A stretch of 64,000 nt of DNA from Bacillota bacterium (GCA_023386815.1 JAEWIZ010000001.1:68824-132823), one strand, 5' to 3'. Counted from the stretch's first letter, positions 53,137-62,599 are shown. Numbers and translations are program-made. The notes: a model not told the origin generated them from the sequence alone.

Positions 53137-54315
53137 TTATTTAACAACTCTAACCTTTAATACGCCTTTAATGGAGGAAACCTTATTTACTACATCCTCA
53201 TTTATCTTTGCTTCTACGTCTAGTACAGTATATGCATAGTCACCACGGCTCTTATTAACCATGTCAGCAATATTAATGTCAACAGCAGAGAAGGCACCCG
53301 TAAACTGGGTAAGCATGTTAGGAATATTCTTGTGAAGAATTGCGATACGTCCAGCTGTCTTACAAATGCCTGCATCACAGTTAGGATAGTTCACTGAATT
53401 TTTAATGTTACCATTCTCCATATAATCCTTTAACTGCTTCACTGCCATAACTGCACAGTTATCTTCAGATTCCTCTGTTGAGGCACCAAGATGAGGAATA
53501 GCAATAACGCCTTCCATTTTTGCTGTCTTTTCATTCGGGAAGTCAGTTACATATTTTGCAACTTTACCTTCCTTTAATGCAACCTCTATATCAGCATCAT
53601 TTACAAGTAAATCCCTAGCGAAGTTTAAAATCACTACTCCGTCCTTCATCTGAGCCAGTGTTTCCGTATTAATCATTTCCTTCGTGTTGACACTTGGATC
53701 CGTATCCTCAATTAATGGAGTATGTACTGTAATGTAGTCACATTGTTTGTAGATTTCTTCTCTGGTCTTCACGTGTACAATATCACGGGATAGATTCCAG
53801 GCACTATCAACAGAAATGAAAGGATCATATCCGTATACCTGCATTCCAAGACGGTTTGCAGCATTCGCTACTAACACTCCAATGGCACCCAGACCGATAA
53901 CACCGAGCTTTTTACCAAGAATTTCTTTACCGGCAAATTTACCTTTGCCCTTCTCAACTAATTTTGCAACACCTGGTTCTTCCTTAATAGAGTTAACCCA
54001 CTGGGCACCTCCGATGATATCACGGGATGCCAGCATAAGGCCTGCAATCACTAATTCCTTAACACCGTTGGCATTAGCCCCTGGTGTATTAAACACTACA
54101 ATACCCTGCTCAGCGCATTTATCCAGCGGAATATTATTCACACCAGCACCTGCTCTTGCAACAGCCTTTAAATTCGGACTAAATTCCATGTCATGCATCG
54201 CAGCGCTTCTTACCAGCACTACGTCTGCATCATTTATATTTTCTACCTTTTCATACTGTTCGGTAAAAATATTCAAACCGATCTCAGCAATCGGATTCAG
54301 ACAATTATATTTCAT
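53137..54315 (-). CDS. serA: D-3-phosphoglycerate dehydrogenase
   Basis: A 392-residue first enzyme of serine synthesis. NAD-binding GLGAIGVLVANAANRLGMQVYG near residues 141-162, substrate/catalytic Arg in NFARDLL, and late His in IPHLGASTEE are present. The C-terminal ACT-like domain (about 320-392) could mediate feedback by serine. N-terminal KYNCLNPIAEIGL is typical of the clostridial form. It follows serC by 24 bases, so the pair is an operon. SD GAAAGGGG. Confidence 0.96.
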   Translation of the reverse strand: MKYNCLNPIAEIGLNIFTEQYEKVENINDADVVLVRSAAMHDMEFSPNLKAVARAGAGVNNIPLDKCAEQGIVVFNTPGANANGVKELVIAGLMLASRDIIGGAQWVNSIKEEPGVAKLVEKGKGKFAGKEILGKKLGVIGLGAIGVLVANAANRLGMQVYGYDPFISVDSAWNLSRDIVHVKTREEIYKQCDYITVHTPLIEDTDPSVNTKEMINTETLAQMKDGVVILNFARDLLVNDADIEVALKEGKVAKYVTDFPNEKTAKMEGVIAIPHLGASTEESEDNCAVMAVKQLKDYMENGNIKNSVNYPNCDAGICKTAGRIAILHKNIPNMLTQFTGAFSAVDINIADMVNKSRGDYAYTVLDVEAKINEDVVNKVSSIKGVLKVRVVK

Positions 54316-54339
54316 GAATATACCCCTTTCGACGTCATT

Positions 54340-55425
54340 CTATTTTGTATTCTCAGCTTCGAACTTCTTCATAAACGCTACCAGCTTCTCTACACCTTCG
54401 ATTGGCATAGCATTGTAAATGGATGCTCTCATACCACCAACACTTCTATGACCCTTTAAGTTAACAAAGCCAGCTGCTTTTGCTTCTTTTACAAATTTAT
54501 TATCCAGTTCATCATCGCCGGTTACAAAAGGTACATTCATTAAGGAGCGATCTTCTTTTACTACTGTGCCATGGAACATCTTACTCTGATCAAGATAATC
54601 ATAGAGAATAGCAGCCTTTTTCTCATTATGCTCTTTCATTGCTGTTAAGCCGCCCATATTCTTTATCCACTTAAATACCTTGCCACAGATATAGATACCA
54701 TATGCAGGAGGTGTATTATATAAGGATTTTTCATCCGCATGAATTTTATATTTCATCATGGTAGGTGTTCCTGGAAGTGTATCCTCAGTAATTAAATCCT
54801 CACGGATAATTACAATTACAACACCGGCAGGACCTATATTTTTCTGTACACCGCCATAAATAAGACCATATTTTTCTACATCTACTGGTTCCGATAAGAA
54901 ACAGGAGGATACGTCAGCAACTAGGGTTTTACCTTTTGTATTAGGAAGTGTCTTAAACTTTGTTCCATAGATGGTATTGTTTTCGCAGATATATACATAA
55001 TCTGCATTCTCAGAAATAGGAAGATCTGAACAATCAGGAATATAGGAGAATGTCTTATCTGCGGAAGATGCAATTGCATTTGCTGTACCATAAAGCTTTG
55101 CTTCCTGATAAGCCTTTTTAGCCCATTGTCCAGTGATAATATAATCTGCCACTTTATTCTTCATTAAGTTCATTGGAATTGCAGCAAACTGAAGTGATGC
55201 ACCGCCCTGCAAGAAAAGCACTTTGTAATTGTCAGGAATATTCATTAAATCCCTTAAGTCCTTTTCAGCTTCCTGGATAATTGCCTCATACTCCTTGGAT
55301 CTGTGGCTCATTTCCATGACAGACATTCCGGTTCCTCTGTAATCTAGCATCTCATCTGCTGCTTCCTGCAATACTTCCACCGGTAGCATAGCCGGTCCTG
55401 CTGAAAAATTATAAATTCTTCCCAC
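54340..55425 (-). CDS. serC: Phosphoserine aminotransferase
   Basis: A 361-residue PLP enzyme converting 3-phosphohydroxypyruvate to phosphoserine. N-terminal YNFSAGPAMLPVEVLQEA and the PLP lysine in GGVQKNIGPAG (near residue 191) identify it. It starts with GTG; AGGAGG is 8 bases upstream, and no nearby ATG fits the family start. Upstream neighbour is ilvB, about 260 bases away. Confidence 0.96.
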   Translation of the reverse strand: MGRIYNFSAGPAMLPVEVLQEAADEMLDYRGTGMSVMEMSHRSKEYEAIIQEAEKDLRDLMNIPDNYKVLFLQGGASLQFAAIPMNLMKNKVADYIITGQWAKKAYQEAKLYGTANAIASSADKTFSYIPDCSDLPISENADYVYICENNTIYGTKFKTLPNTKGKTLVADVSSCFLSEPVDVEKYGLIYGGVQKNIGPAGVVIVIIREDLITEDTLPGTPTMMKYKIHADEKSLYNTPPAYGIYICGKVFKWIKNMGGLTAMKEHNEKKAAILYDYLDQSKMFHGTVVKEDRSLMNVPFVTGDDELDNKFVKEAKAAGFVNLKGHRSVGGMRASIYNAMPIEGVEKLVAFMKKFEAENTK

Positions 55426-55563
55426 GTTATCTTCCTCCTTAAAACCTTCCTTTATAATAATGCATAACTTTATTGTGGTAAAGTATAAACTTAATTATAT
55501 GGCTGTGTTATTTTTTTGTCAATACAGTAATTGTTATATTATGTATAAGACCACCTAATAAGC

Positions 55564-55587
55564 GGACTTTGGCAATTGCCAAAGTCC
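55564..55587. other. Perfect 24-bp palindrome between ilvB and serC
   Basis: A 12-base arm GGACTTTGGCAA with its exact complement and no loop. It lies about 100 bases after ilvB and 140 before serC. It may be an ilvB transcript hairpin or an operator; no T run follows on the minus strand. Confidence 0.5.
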
Positions 55588-55687
55588 CATGTTTCATTCT
55601 TCTTTTTAATATATTCCTTGCCCGATTGAATAAGCATTAAATAAGTAATTTAATACAATCGACAGAAGCAGATCTTGCTTATGATAA

Positions 55688-57370
55688 TTATTTACCGTTC
55701 TTAAGATCTTCCTCACAAAATACCTCTTCAATTGCTGCTCCTGGCGCAACCATTGGCCATACCTTATCATCACTGTCAATAATACACTCAATCAGTACCG
55801 GCTCTTTTAATGCAATTGCTTCCCTAATAACGGACTCAACTTCCTCTTTCTTCGTTATTCTATAAGCTTTTGCCCCAAGAGCCTGCGCAACCTTAACAAA
55901 GTCTACCTTATCGCTCAAGTTGGTATTGGAATATCTCTGCTCATAGAATAAGGTCTGCCACTGACGCACCATACCCAGAACATGGTTATTAAATACCATT
56001 TCTATAATTGGGATATCGTAACGAGTCGCTGTTGCCAGCTCATTCATATTCATTCGGAAACAACCGTCACCTGCGATATTAACAACTGTTTTATCCGGCA
56101 TACCAACTTTTGCTCCAATACAGGCGCCAAGTCCATAACCCATGGTACCTAAGCCACCTGAGGTTATGAAGGTTCTAGGCAGCTTATAGTTAAAATACTG
56201 GGCTGACCACATCTGATGCTGACCAACCTCAGTCGTAATAATAGCATCACCGTTCGTTATTTCATATAGCTTCTCCAGAATATAAGGGCCGGTTAATATA
56301 TCCTTGTTATATTTCAGAGGATGTTTTTTCTTAAGATCTTCCACATGTAAAACCCATTCCTTATGACTTTGCTGAGGTATACGATCGTTCAGAATCTTTA
56401 GTACCTCTTTGATATCACCAATCACACTATAATGAGTTTTAACATTTTTATTAATTTCCGCAGGATCGATATCTATATGAAGAACCTTTGCATTTTTAGC
56501 AAATTTCTTCGCATTACCGGTTACACGATCAGAGAATCTTGCACCAACAGTAATCAGCAAATCACATTCTGTAACACCTAGATTGGAAGCCTTCGTGCCA
56601 TGCATGCCCAGCATCCCGGAATAACGTTCATCCGTTCCATCAAAGGCACCCTTCCCCATCAGTGTATCACAAACAGGTGCATCCACCCTCTCTACAAATT
56701 CCTTTAATTCATCGTGAGCTTCGGATATAACCGCTCCGCCCCCGACAAAGATGAAGGGTTTTTTCGAATGTTTGATTAACTCAATTGCACTACGAAGATC
56801 ATCTTCTGTAATCTCCTCCGTAGATCTAGTGATAGCTTCAGGAACCGCCGGAGTATATTTTGCCTTAGCCGCTGTTACATCCTTCGTGATATCCACTAGC
56901 ACCGGTCCCGGCCTATCTGATTTAGCAATTTTAAAGGCCTTGCGTATGGTATCTGCTAATTTTGTTACATCCTTAACGATATAGTTGTGCTTTGTGATTG
57001 GCATAGTCACACCTGCTATGTCAATCTCCTGAAAGGAATCTCTACCCAGAAGGTTAACGGCTACATTGGCAGTGATGGCTACCAATGGCACACTGTCCAT
57101 ATAAGCCGTAGCAATACCTGTTACCAGGTTGGTTGATCCTGGTCCAGAGGTTGCAAGACAGACACCAACTTTACCTGTAGCCCTTGCATATCCATCCGCA
57201 GCATGGGATGCTCCCTGCTCGTGGGAAGTCAAAATATGCTTTATCTCATGACTGTGCTTATATAATTCATCATATATATTTAAAATTGTCCCGCCGGGAT
57301 ATCCGAACACGGTATCAACGCCCTGCTCTTTTAAACATTCTATTACAATTTGGGATCCTGTTAATTCCAT
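55688..57370 (-). CDS. ilvB: Acetolactate synthase, large (catalytic) subunit
   Basis: A 560-residue ThDP enzyme condensing pyruvates for valine/leucine or pyruvate with 2-ketobutyrate for isoleucine. The ThDP-activating Glu is in LTSHEQGASHAADGYAR; the metal/ThDP site is GDGCFRMNMNELAT, and FVGGGAV and GMLGMHGTKASN match the central domain. No ilvN/ilvH small-subunit gene is adjacent. ATG 57370 is preferred to ATG 57382, which overlaps the GGAGG site. It follows ilvD by 97 bases. Confidence 0.95.
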   Translation of the reverse strand: MELTGSQIVIECLKEQGVDTVFGYPGGTILNIYDELYKHSHEIKHILTSHEQGASHAADGYARATGKVGVCLATSGPGSTNLVTGIATAYMDSVPLVAITANVAVNLLGRDSFQEIDIAGVTMPITKHNYIVKDVTKLADTIRKAFKIAKSDRPGPVLVDITKDVTAAKAKYTPAVPEAITRSTEEITEDDLRSAIELIKHSKKPFIFVGGGAVISEAHDELKEFVERVDAPVCDTLMGKGAFDGTDERYSGMLGMHGTKASNLGVTECDLLITVGARFSDRVTGNAKKFAKNAKVLHIDIDPAEINKNVKTHYSVIGDIKEVLKILNDRIPQQSHKEWVLHVEDLKKKHPLKYNKDILTGPYILEKLYEITNGDAIITTEVGQHQMWSAQYFNYKLPRTFITSGGLGTMGYGLGACIGAKVGMPDKTVVNIAGDGCFRMNMNELATATRYDIPIIEMVFNNHVLGMVRQWQTLFYEQRYSNTNLSDKVDFVKVAQALGAKAYRITKKEEVESVIREAIALKEPVLIECIIDSDDKVWPMVAPGAAIEEVFCEEDLKNGK

Positions 57371-57467
57371 CAATACCTCCATTTCTACTCAGCGATAGCA
57401 TTCTCTTTATTTTAATAGTTTACTTTAGTCTAGTCTAATTATTTTAATGATCTATGAGCTTCTTGAT

Positions 57468-59141
57468 TTATTTTACCTTAGGCACTTCTAAGATGGCACC
57501 TCTGTTTCCACTTGTAACCATCGTTACATAACGTGATAAATAGCCGGTGGTAATCTTAGGCTCCCGTGGCTGCCACTTTGCTCTACGAGCTTCAAGTTCC
57601 TCATCAGAAACGGCAAAGTTCAAGGAGTTAGCATTAATATCAATTTGGATAATGTCTCCTTCTTCAACAAGGGCTATATTACCACCTACAGCTGCCTCCG
57701 GTGACACGTGACCGATACAGGCACCTCTGGAGGCTCCGGAGAAACGGCCATCTGTAATTAATGCTACCGATGAGCCCAGACCCATACCCATAATCGCGCT
57801 GGTAGGGTTAAGCATCTCTCTCATACCTGGTCCGCCCTTTGGTCCTTCATAACGGATAACCACTACGTCACCTGATACGATCTTACCGCCTCTGATCGCA
57901 GCAATTGCATCTTCTTCACAATCGAATACTCTTGCAGGGCCTTCATGCTTTAGCATCTCTGGTGCCACAGCGGAACGTTTAACAACTCCGGTATCCGGTG
58001 CAAGATTACCCTTAAGAACTGCGATACCGCCGCTTTCGCTGAAGGGATTATCAATTGGTCTAATTACGTCAGGATCAAGATTCTTACAGTTTTTAATGTT
58101 TTCACCGACAGTCTTACCGGTCGCTGTTATTAAGTCAAGATTTAAAAGGTTCTTCTTACTTAATTCATTCATAACAGCATATACACCACCGGCCTCATTC
58201 AAATCCTCCATATATGTATGTCCGGCAGGCGCAAGATGACAGAGGTTTGGTGTCTTAGCACTAACTTCATTTGCAATATCTATATTTAATTCAAATCCAC
58301 ATTCATGTGCAATTGCTGGCAAATGCAGCATTGTATTTGTAGAACATCCAAGAGCCATATCTACTGCGAGAGAATTCATAAATGCTTCTTTCGTCATAAT
58401 ATCTTTCGGTTTGATATCCTTCTCTAGGAGTTCCATAATCTTCATACCAGCATGCTTAGCCAGACGAATTCTTTCGGAATATACCGCCGGCACAGTTCCA
58501 TTTCCCTGTAAGCCCATACCAATGGCCTCTGTTAAACAGTTCATAGAATTCGCTGTATACATACCAGAACAAGAACCGCAGGTAGCACAGACTTTATTCT
58601 CATACTCCTCCACTTCCTCTTCTGTCATAGTCCCGGCTGCATAGGCACCAACTGCCTCAAACATAGAGGATAGGCTGGATTTCTGTCCGTTAATCTTTCC
58701 CGCCAGCATTGGGCCGCCGCTTACAAATATAGTAGGAATATTAATTCTGGCCGCTGCCATTAACAGTCCTGGCACATTCTTATCACAATTTGGTACCATA
58801 ACAAGTGCGTCAAATTGATGAGCCATCGCCATTGCTTCTGTAGAATCTGCAATTAAGTCTCTTGTCACTAAGGAATATTTCATCCCCTGATGACCCATTG
58901 CAATACCATCACAAACAGCGATCGCAGGAAATACAATTGGTGTTCCTCCTGCCATAGCGACGCCTAGCTTGACGGCATCAACAATCTTATCCAGGTTCAT
59001 ATGACCGGGAACTATTTCATTATAAGAACTCACAATACCAATGAGTGGTTTCCTCATCTCTTCCTTTGTCAGCCCCAGCGCATTAAACAGCGATCTATGT
59101 GGAGCCTGTGCTATACCGGTTTTTACTGCGTCACTTCTCAT
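57468..59141 (-). CDS. ilvD: Dihydroxy-acid dehydratase
   Basis: A 557-residue Fe-S dehydratase for branched-chain amino acid synthesis. Cluster cysteines are expected in NCDKNVPG (near residue 121) and CATCGSCSGMYTANSMNCL (near 189-207). C-terminal MGMGLGSSVALITDGRFSGASRG and ISPEA-like GHVSPEAAVGG are typical. Standard length. A promoter about 200 bases upstream gives it a long structured leader. ilvC is not in the window. Confidence 0.97.
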   Translation of the reverse strand: MRSDAVKTGIAQAPHRSLFNALGLTKEEMRKPLIGIVSSYNEIVPGHMNLDKIVDAVKLGVAMAGGTPIVFPAIAVCDGIAMGHQGMKYSLVTRDLIADSTEAMAMAHQFDALVMVPNCDKNVPGLLMAAARINIPTIFVSGGPMLAGKINGQKSSLSSMFEAVGAYAAGTMTEEEVEEYENKVCATCGSCSGMYTANSMNCLTEAIGMGLQGNGTVPAVYSERIRLAKHAGMKIMELLEKDIKPKDIMTKEAFMNSLAVDMALGCSTNTMLHLPAIAHECGFELNIDIANEVSAKTPNLCHLAPAGHTYMEDLNEAGGVYAVMNELSKKNLLNLDLITATGKTVGENIKNCKNLDPDVIRPIDNPFSESGGIAVLKGNLAPDTGVVKRSAVAPEMLKHEGPARVFDCEEDAIAAIRGGKIVSGDVVVIRYEGPKGGPGMREMLNPTSAIMGMGLGSSVALITDGRFSGASRGACIGHVSPEAAVGGNIALVEEGDIIQIDINANSLNFAVSDEELEARRAKWQPREPKITTGYLSRYVTMVTSGNRGAILEVPKVK

Positions 59142-59338
59142 CCTTTAACCACCTTTTCTTCCTATTATAATTATACACCGCAGAATATGCTGTGCATGTT
59201 CCCGGTGCCTGCCCGTAGGCAAAATTTCCTGAGCGTCCCCACAGTGTTGCAATAAAAAATTGCCTCTGTCTGACTTTATCTATATACGCTCTTTTAAGTT
59301 ATCCCACCTTCGGGACACAACATCACCTTAAAGTAGTA
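59142..59338 (-). promoter_or_regulatory. Structured leader of ilvD, candidate cis-regulatory RNA
   Basis: About 197 bases between a predicted start site and ilvD. Possible stems: 59231-59236 with 59286-59291 (GAGCGT/ACGCTC); 59241-59244 with 59266-59269; 59249-59253 with 59259-59263; 59207-59210 with 59217-59220; 59179-59183 with 59190-59194. GGGAC at 59312-59316 can pair locally with TCCC at 59302-59305 or distantly with GTCCC at 59235-59239, which would be mutually exclusive. No T-box motif and no known riboswitch consensus was recognised. Confidence 0.5.
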
Positions 59339-59344
59339 AAGCTT

Positions 59345-59373
59345 ATGATATAGTATTTCTCCACAAAAATCAA
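59345..59373 (-). promoter_or_regulatory. Candidate promoter of ilvD
   Basis: Minus strand TTGATT, 17 bases, TATCAT. Good spacing; places the start near 59338. Confidence 0.55.
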
Positions 59374-59756
59374 TGTTTTATTTCAAAATCAGCATGGAAG
59401 ATTTTCCGCTATAACTTATAATTATACGTGATATGACCAGGAAATATAGTAGCACGAAATCAGAACTTTTTCCACGTATAAGATTACATAATTTTACTTT
59501 GAATAACATAGTCTAATGGTTGTCCCCATCCAAATAATTCCGATCAACATTCCCCATAATTTTACATTGTTTTATAACCGTAAATTCTATGTAAAGTCCG
59601 TGTAAAATTTGGTTAAAAAATGCGAAGAACATGTAAAAATCGCGTAAATTTCATCTAAAATATGATTGCTAATGACTTCTATTCGTGTTAAGATTTTAAT
59701 GATTGGTTACAAAGTAGTAACAAAAAATTTAATATTGAGTTTTAGGAGGCGCAATT
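59374..59756. other. Intergenic region between ilvD and pit
   Basis: These 383 bases hold no gene. The left half is AT-rich without clear signals. The right half contains eight Pho-box-like hexamers (59579-59659), a TTAAGAT -10-like element near 59688-59694, and the pit AGGAGG ribosome site at 59744-59749. Confidence 0.7.
59579..59659 (+). promoter_or_regulatory. Two blocks of Pho-box-like repeats upstream of pit
   Basis: TGTAAA-type hexamers (TTTACA on the minus strand) recur at exact 11-base steps: CGTAAA 59579, TGTAAA 59590, TGTAAA 59601, GTTAAA 59612; then, shifted by 2 bases, TGCGAA 59621, TGTAAA 59632, CGTAAA 59643, TCTAAA 59654. B. subtilis PhoP binds TT[ACT]A[CT]A hexamers separated by about 5 bases, the same 11-base period. 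The gene controlled is a phosphate transporter. Confidence 0.8.
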
Positions 59757-60806
59757 ATGACAATTACTTTAGCTGAATTTCTACATCAGCTGACATCAAA
59801 CCCGGCCTTATTTATAACGGTTTTATTGGTGCTCGGAGTTATTTTGGTAAATGGCTGGACAGATGCACCAAATGCCATCGCTACCTGTGTTTCTACCCGA
59901 TCCATCAGCCCTAAAAATGCCATTATTATGGCTGCGATTTTTAACTTTTTGGGTGTACTTGTAATGACTATGGTTAATAATTCAGTTGCTATGACTATTT
60001 ATAAAATGGTCGATTTTGGCAATAATCCAAAAAATGCGTTAGTTGCATTATGTGCTGCGCTTTTTGCAATCGTTGTGTGGGCTACCGCTGCCTGGGCATT
60101 TGGAATTCCTACCAGTGAATCCCATGCATTAATCGCAGGTGTTACAGGCGCTGCCTTAGCACTTCAAGGTGGACAAGGTATCAATGGAGCCGAATGGATT
60201 AAGGTTGTATATGGTTTATTCTTATCCACGATATTAGGCTTTGGTTCAGGATTTGTAATTACAAAGATCATTGGTTTCATCTGCAAGGGAATGGATCGTC
60301 GAAAGACTGGTCCAGTTTTCCAAAAGGGACAGGTTCTTGGTGGCGCTGCCATGGCATTCATGCATGGTGCACAGGATGGTCAGAAGTTTATGGGTGTATT
60401 CTTGTTAGGTGTATTTCTTGCAAAAGGTCAAGGAAATGTCTCCAACTTCAGCATTCCCATCTGGCTTATGGTTTTATGTTCAGCAGTTATGGCTTTAGGA
60501 ACCTCCATCGGCGGTTACAAGATAATTAAAACTGTTGGTATGGGAATGGTTAAACTAGGTACCTTCCAAGGTTTCTCAGCAGATTTAGCAGCTACTTTTT
60601 GTCTTTGGCTTGCATCTACAACAGGTATTCCGGTAAGTACAACACATACAAAAACTACCGCAATCATGGGTGTAGGAGCTGCAAAAAGAGTCTCCAGCGT
60701 TAATTGGAGCGTCGTGAAAGAAATGATTTACGCATGGGTCTTAACATTTCCGGGCTGCGGTTTGTTAGGCTATGTAATGGCTTATATATTCATGAAAATA
60801 TTTTAA
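59757..60806 (+). CDS. pit: Inorganic phosphate transporter, PiT family
   Basis: A 349-residue phosphate permease with about 10 membrane segments. The family's duplicated signature is clear: NGWTDAPNAIATCVSTRSI (residues 32-50) and STTHTKTTAIMGVGAAKR near 294-311. PiT proteins import metal-phosphate with protons or sodium. Pho-box-like repeats upstream suggest phosphate-starvation control, unusual for a transporter class often called constitutive. The DUF47 partner follows after 22 bases. Confidence 0.95.
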   Translation: MTITLAEFLHQLTSNPALFITVLLVLGVILVNGWTDAPNAIATCVSTRSISPKNAIIMAAIFNFLGVLVMTMVNNSVAMTIYKMVDFGNNPKNALVALCAALFAIVVWATAAWAFGIPTSESHALIAGVTGAALALQGGQGINGAEWIKVVYGLFLSTILGFGSGFVITKIIGFICKGMDRRKTGPVFQKGQVLGGAAMAFMHGAQDGQKFMGVFLLGVFLAKGQGNVSNFSIPIWLMVLCSAVMALGTSIGGYKIIKTVGMGMVKLGTFQGFSADLAATFCLWLASTTGIPVSTTHTKTTAIMGVGAAKRVSSVNWSVVKEMIYAWVLTFPGCGLLGYVMAYIFMKIF

Positions 60807-60828
60807 ATAAGGAAGGAAGTTTATCATA

Positions 60829-61452
60829 ATGAAAAGAAAGAATGACTATAATTACTTTGATGCTTTTGCAGATCTATCAAAATATTCCTACAAATTAGCG
60901 GTATCCTTACATGAAACCTTTACCAACTTTGACCCAACACAGATTACAGAAAGAGTAAAGGCAGCTCACGACATTGAACATAGCGCCGATATTGCAAAGC
61001 ATGAAATTATGAACCGTTTAGTAAAAGAGTTCCTTCCTCCCATTGAACGTGAGGATATCACCTCCTTAACTCAGGAAATCGATGATGTAACTGACTCTGT
61101 AGAGGATGTTTTAATTTACATTGATATGTTCAATATTCAAACCATTCGTCCAGAGGTCTTAAAGTTTACTGACCTGATTGCTAAATGCTGTAAAGCAATG
61201 GATGAGGCTTTAACAGAGTTTAAGAGCTTTAAAAATTCCAAAAAGCTTCGTGATAAAATTATTGAAATCAATCACTTGGAGGAAGAGGGCGATGCACTTT
61301 ACGTGGATACAATGCGTAATTTGTTCCATACCTCTAAAGATCCGATTGAATTAATGTGTTGGACGGAAGTACTTCACCGTCTAGAAAAATGCTGTGATAA
61401 TTGCGAAGATGTAGCAAATATTATTGAAAGCATTGTTATGAAGAACTCTTAA
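60829..61452 (+). CDS. DUF47 (PhoU-like) accessory protein of PiT
   Basis: A 207-residue, all-helical, cytosolic protein of the DUF47/TIGR00153 family. It resembles PhoU, with acidic helices carrying E-x-x-x-D clusters such as EREDITSLTQEIDDVTDSVEDVL and EINHLEEEGDALY that may bind metals. Genes of this family usually sit beside pit and are thought to modulate it. Cotranscribed with pit; GGAAGG precedes the ATG. Confidence 0.92.
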   Translation: MKRKNDYNYFDAFADLSKYSYKLAVSLHETFTNFDPTQITERVKAAHDIEHSADIAKHEIMNRLVKEFLPPIEREDITSLTQEIDDVTDSVEDVLIYIDMFNIQTIRPEVLKFTDLIAKCCKAMDEALTEFKSFKNSKKLRDKIIEINHLEEEGDALYVDTMRNLFHTSKDPIELMCWTEVLHRLEKCCDNCEDVANIIESIVMKNS

Positions 61453-61508
61453 TTAGCCGATAATTACTTAAGAAGAAATGAATCACACCCGGAAAGGCAT
61501 GGTTAATT

Positions 61509-62573
61509 ATGAATCTTGAAAAGCAGAAAGCATTTATTATTCATATTATTTATTTTGTATTTTTATTATTATTAGTATATGTAGGGATCAAGTACTGTCT
61601 TCCCTTATTAATGCCTTTCGTGATTGGTATGATTATCGCGGTATCCTTTCGTAGATTAATTGATTTAATAGAGAAAAAGACCCGTATTAAACGGGTTTTT
61701 ATCTCTATTTTTATTCTTATTGCTTTTTACGGATTAATTGTATTGTTAATAAGTCTCATCGGTGTGAAGTTATTCAATTTCATTAGTTCTTTAATTTATG
61801 GATTACCCGCCTTATATAATGATACCATCATACCGGCTGTCCAAAAGGTAACAACTGATTTATCAAATGATTTTCCAAGTATTAGGGGATATCTTGATAA
61901 TTTTATGCTTAATATTGGTGATTCCGTTTCGAAATTCATAACAACCGCTTCTTCCACTGTAGGTGGAACAATCTATGGTTTAGCCGGACAGGTTCCAAGT
62001 TTGCTTATTAAATTAATCTTTACAATTGTGGCTTCCTTTTTCTTTACCATTGATTATTATAAGATTACCCGCTTCATCGTTCTGCAGTTTAGCGGTGAAC
62101 GAAGGGCGATGTTACTGAAGCTTAAAGATAACGGAATTGGAACCCTGGGTAAGTTCATTAGAGCCTATGCTTTAATTATCTCAGTTACCTTCCTTGAACT
62201 GTCCATTGGTTTTTGGATTCTTGGAATACCTACTCCATTCCTATTTGGAGCTGTTGTTGCTATTATAGATGTATTACCGATTTTAGGTACCGGTGCAGTA
62301 TTATTGCCTTGGTCTATCATTGGATTTATCCTAGGTAATACAAAGCTGGGAATCGGTATGCTAGTCCTTTATATCATTATTACTGCCGTACGCCAAGCGA
62401 TTGAGCCAAGGATTGTAGGGCAGCAGATTGGACTCCATCCTATTCTTACCTTGTTATTGATGTATGTAGGTGCACAGTTAATGGGTGTCCTCGGATTATT
62501 TATCCTTCCTATTTTAGCTACGCTTCTGGTAAAGCTAAACGACGAAGGGACCATTCATTTATTTAAAAAGTAG
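61509..62573 (+). CDS. AI-2E-family permease, YtvI-like sporulation membrane protein
   Basis: A 354-residue membrane protein of the AI-2 exporter/PerM superfamily with about eight membrane segments. Landmarks: PLLMPFVIGMIIAV near residues 29-42, DVLPILGTGAVLLPWS near 257-272 and a C-terminal GLFILPILATLLVKLND. The pattern fits the sporulation protein YtvI, though transport of furanosyl signals or ions cannot be excluded. It begins 56 bases after the DUF47 stop without a terminator, so it may be read with pit. Confidence 0.85.
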   Translation: MNLEKQKAFIIHIIYFVFLLLLVYVGIKYCLPLLMPFVIGMIIAVSFRRLIDLIEKKTRIKRVFISIFILIAFYGLIVLLISLIGVKLFNFISSLIYGLPALYNDTIIPAVQKVTTDLSNDFPSIRGYLDNFMLNIGDSVSKFITTASSTVGGTIYGLAGQVPSLLIKLIFTIVASFFFTIDYYKITRFIVLQFSGERRAMLLKLKDNGIGTLGKFIRAYALIISVTFLELSIGFWILGIPTPFLFGAVVAIIDVLPILGTGAVLLPWSIIGFILGNTKLGIGMLVLYIIITAVRQAIEPRIVGQQIGLHPILTLLLMYVGAQLMGVLGLFILPILATLLVKLNDEGTIHLFKK

Positions 62574-62599
62574 AGCTTGCAAAGCTCTTCTTCATAAAA

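Noticed and set aside
55606..55791. 61-residue frame overlapping the ilvB end
   Set aside because: It is an out-of-frame shadow of the ilvB C-terminus with no ribosome site.
59142..59756. T-box riboswitch before ilvD
   Set aside because: I looked on the minus strand for the conserved GGTGGNACCGCG-type bulge and the specifier-loop layout and found neither; only GGTGGGA-like sequence in a small stem is present.
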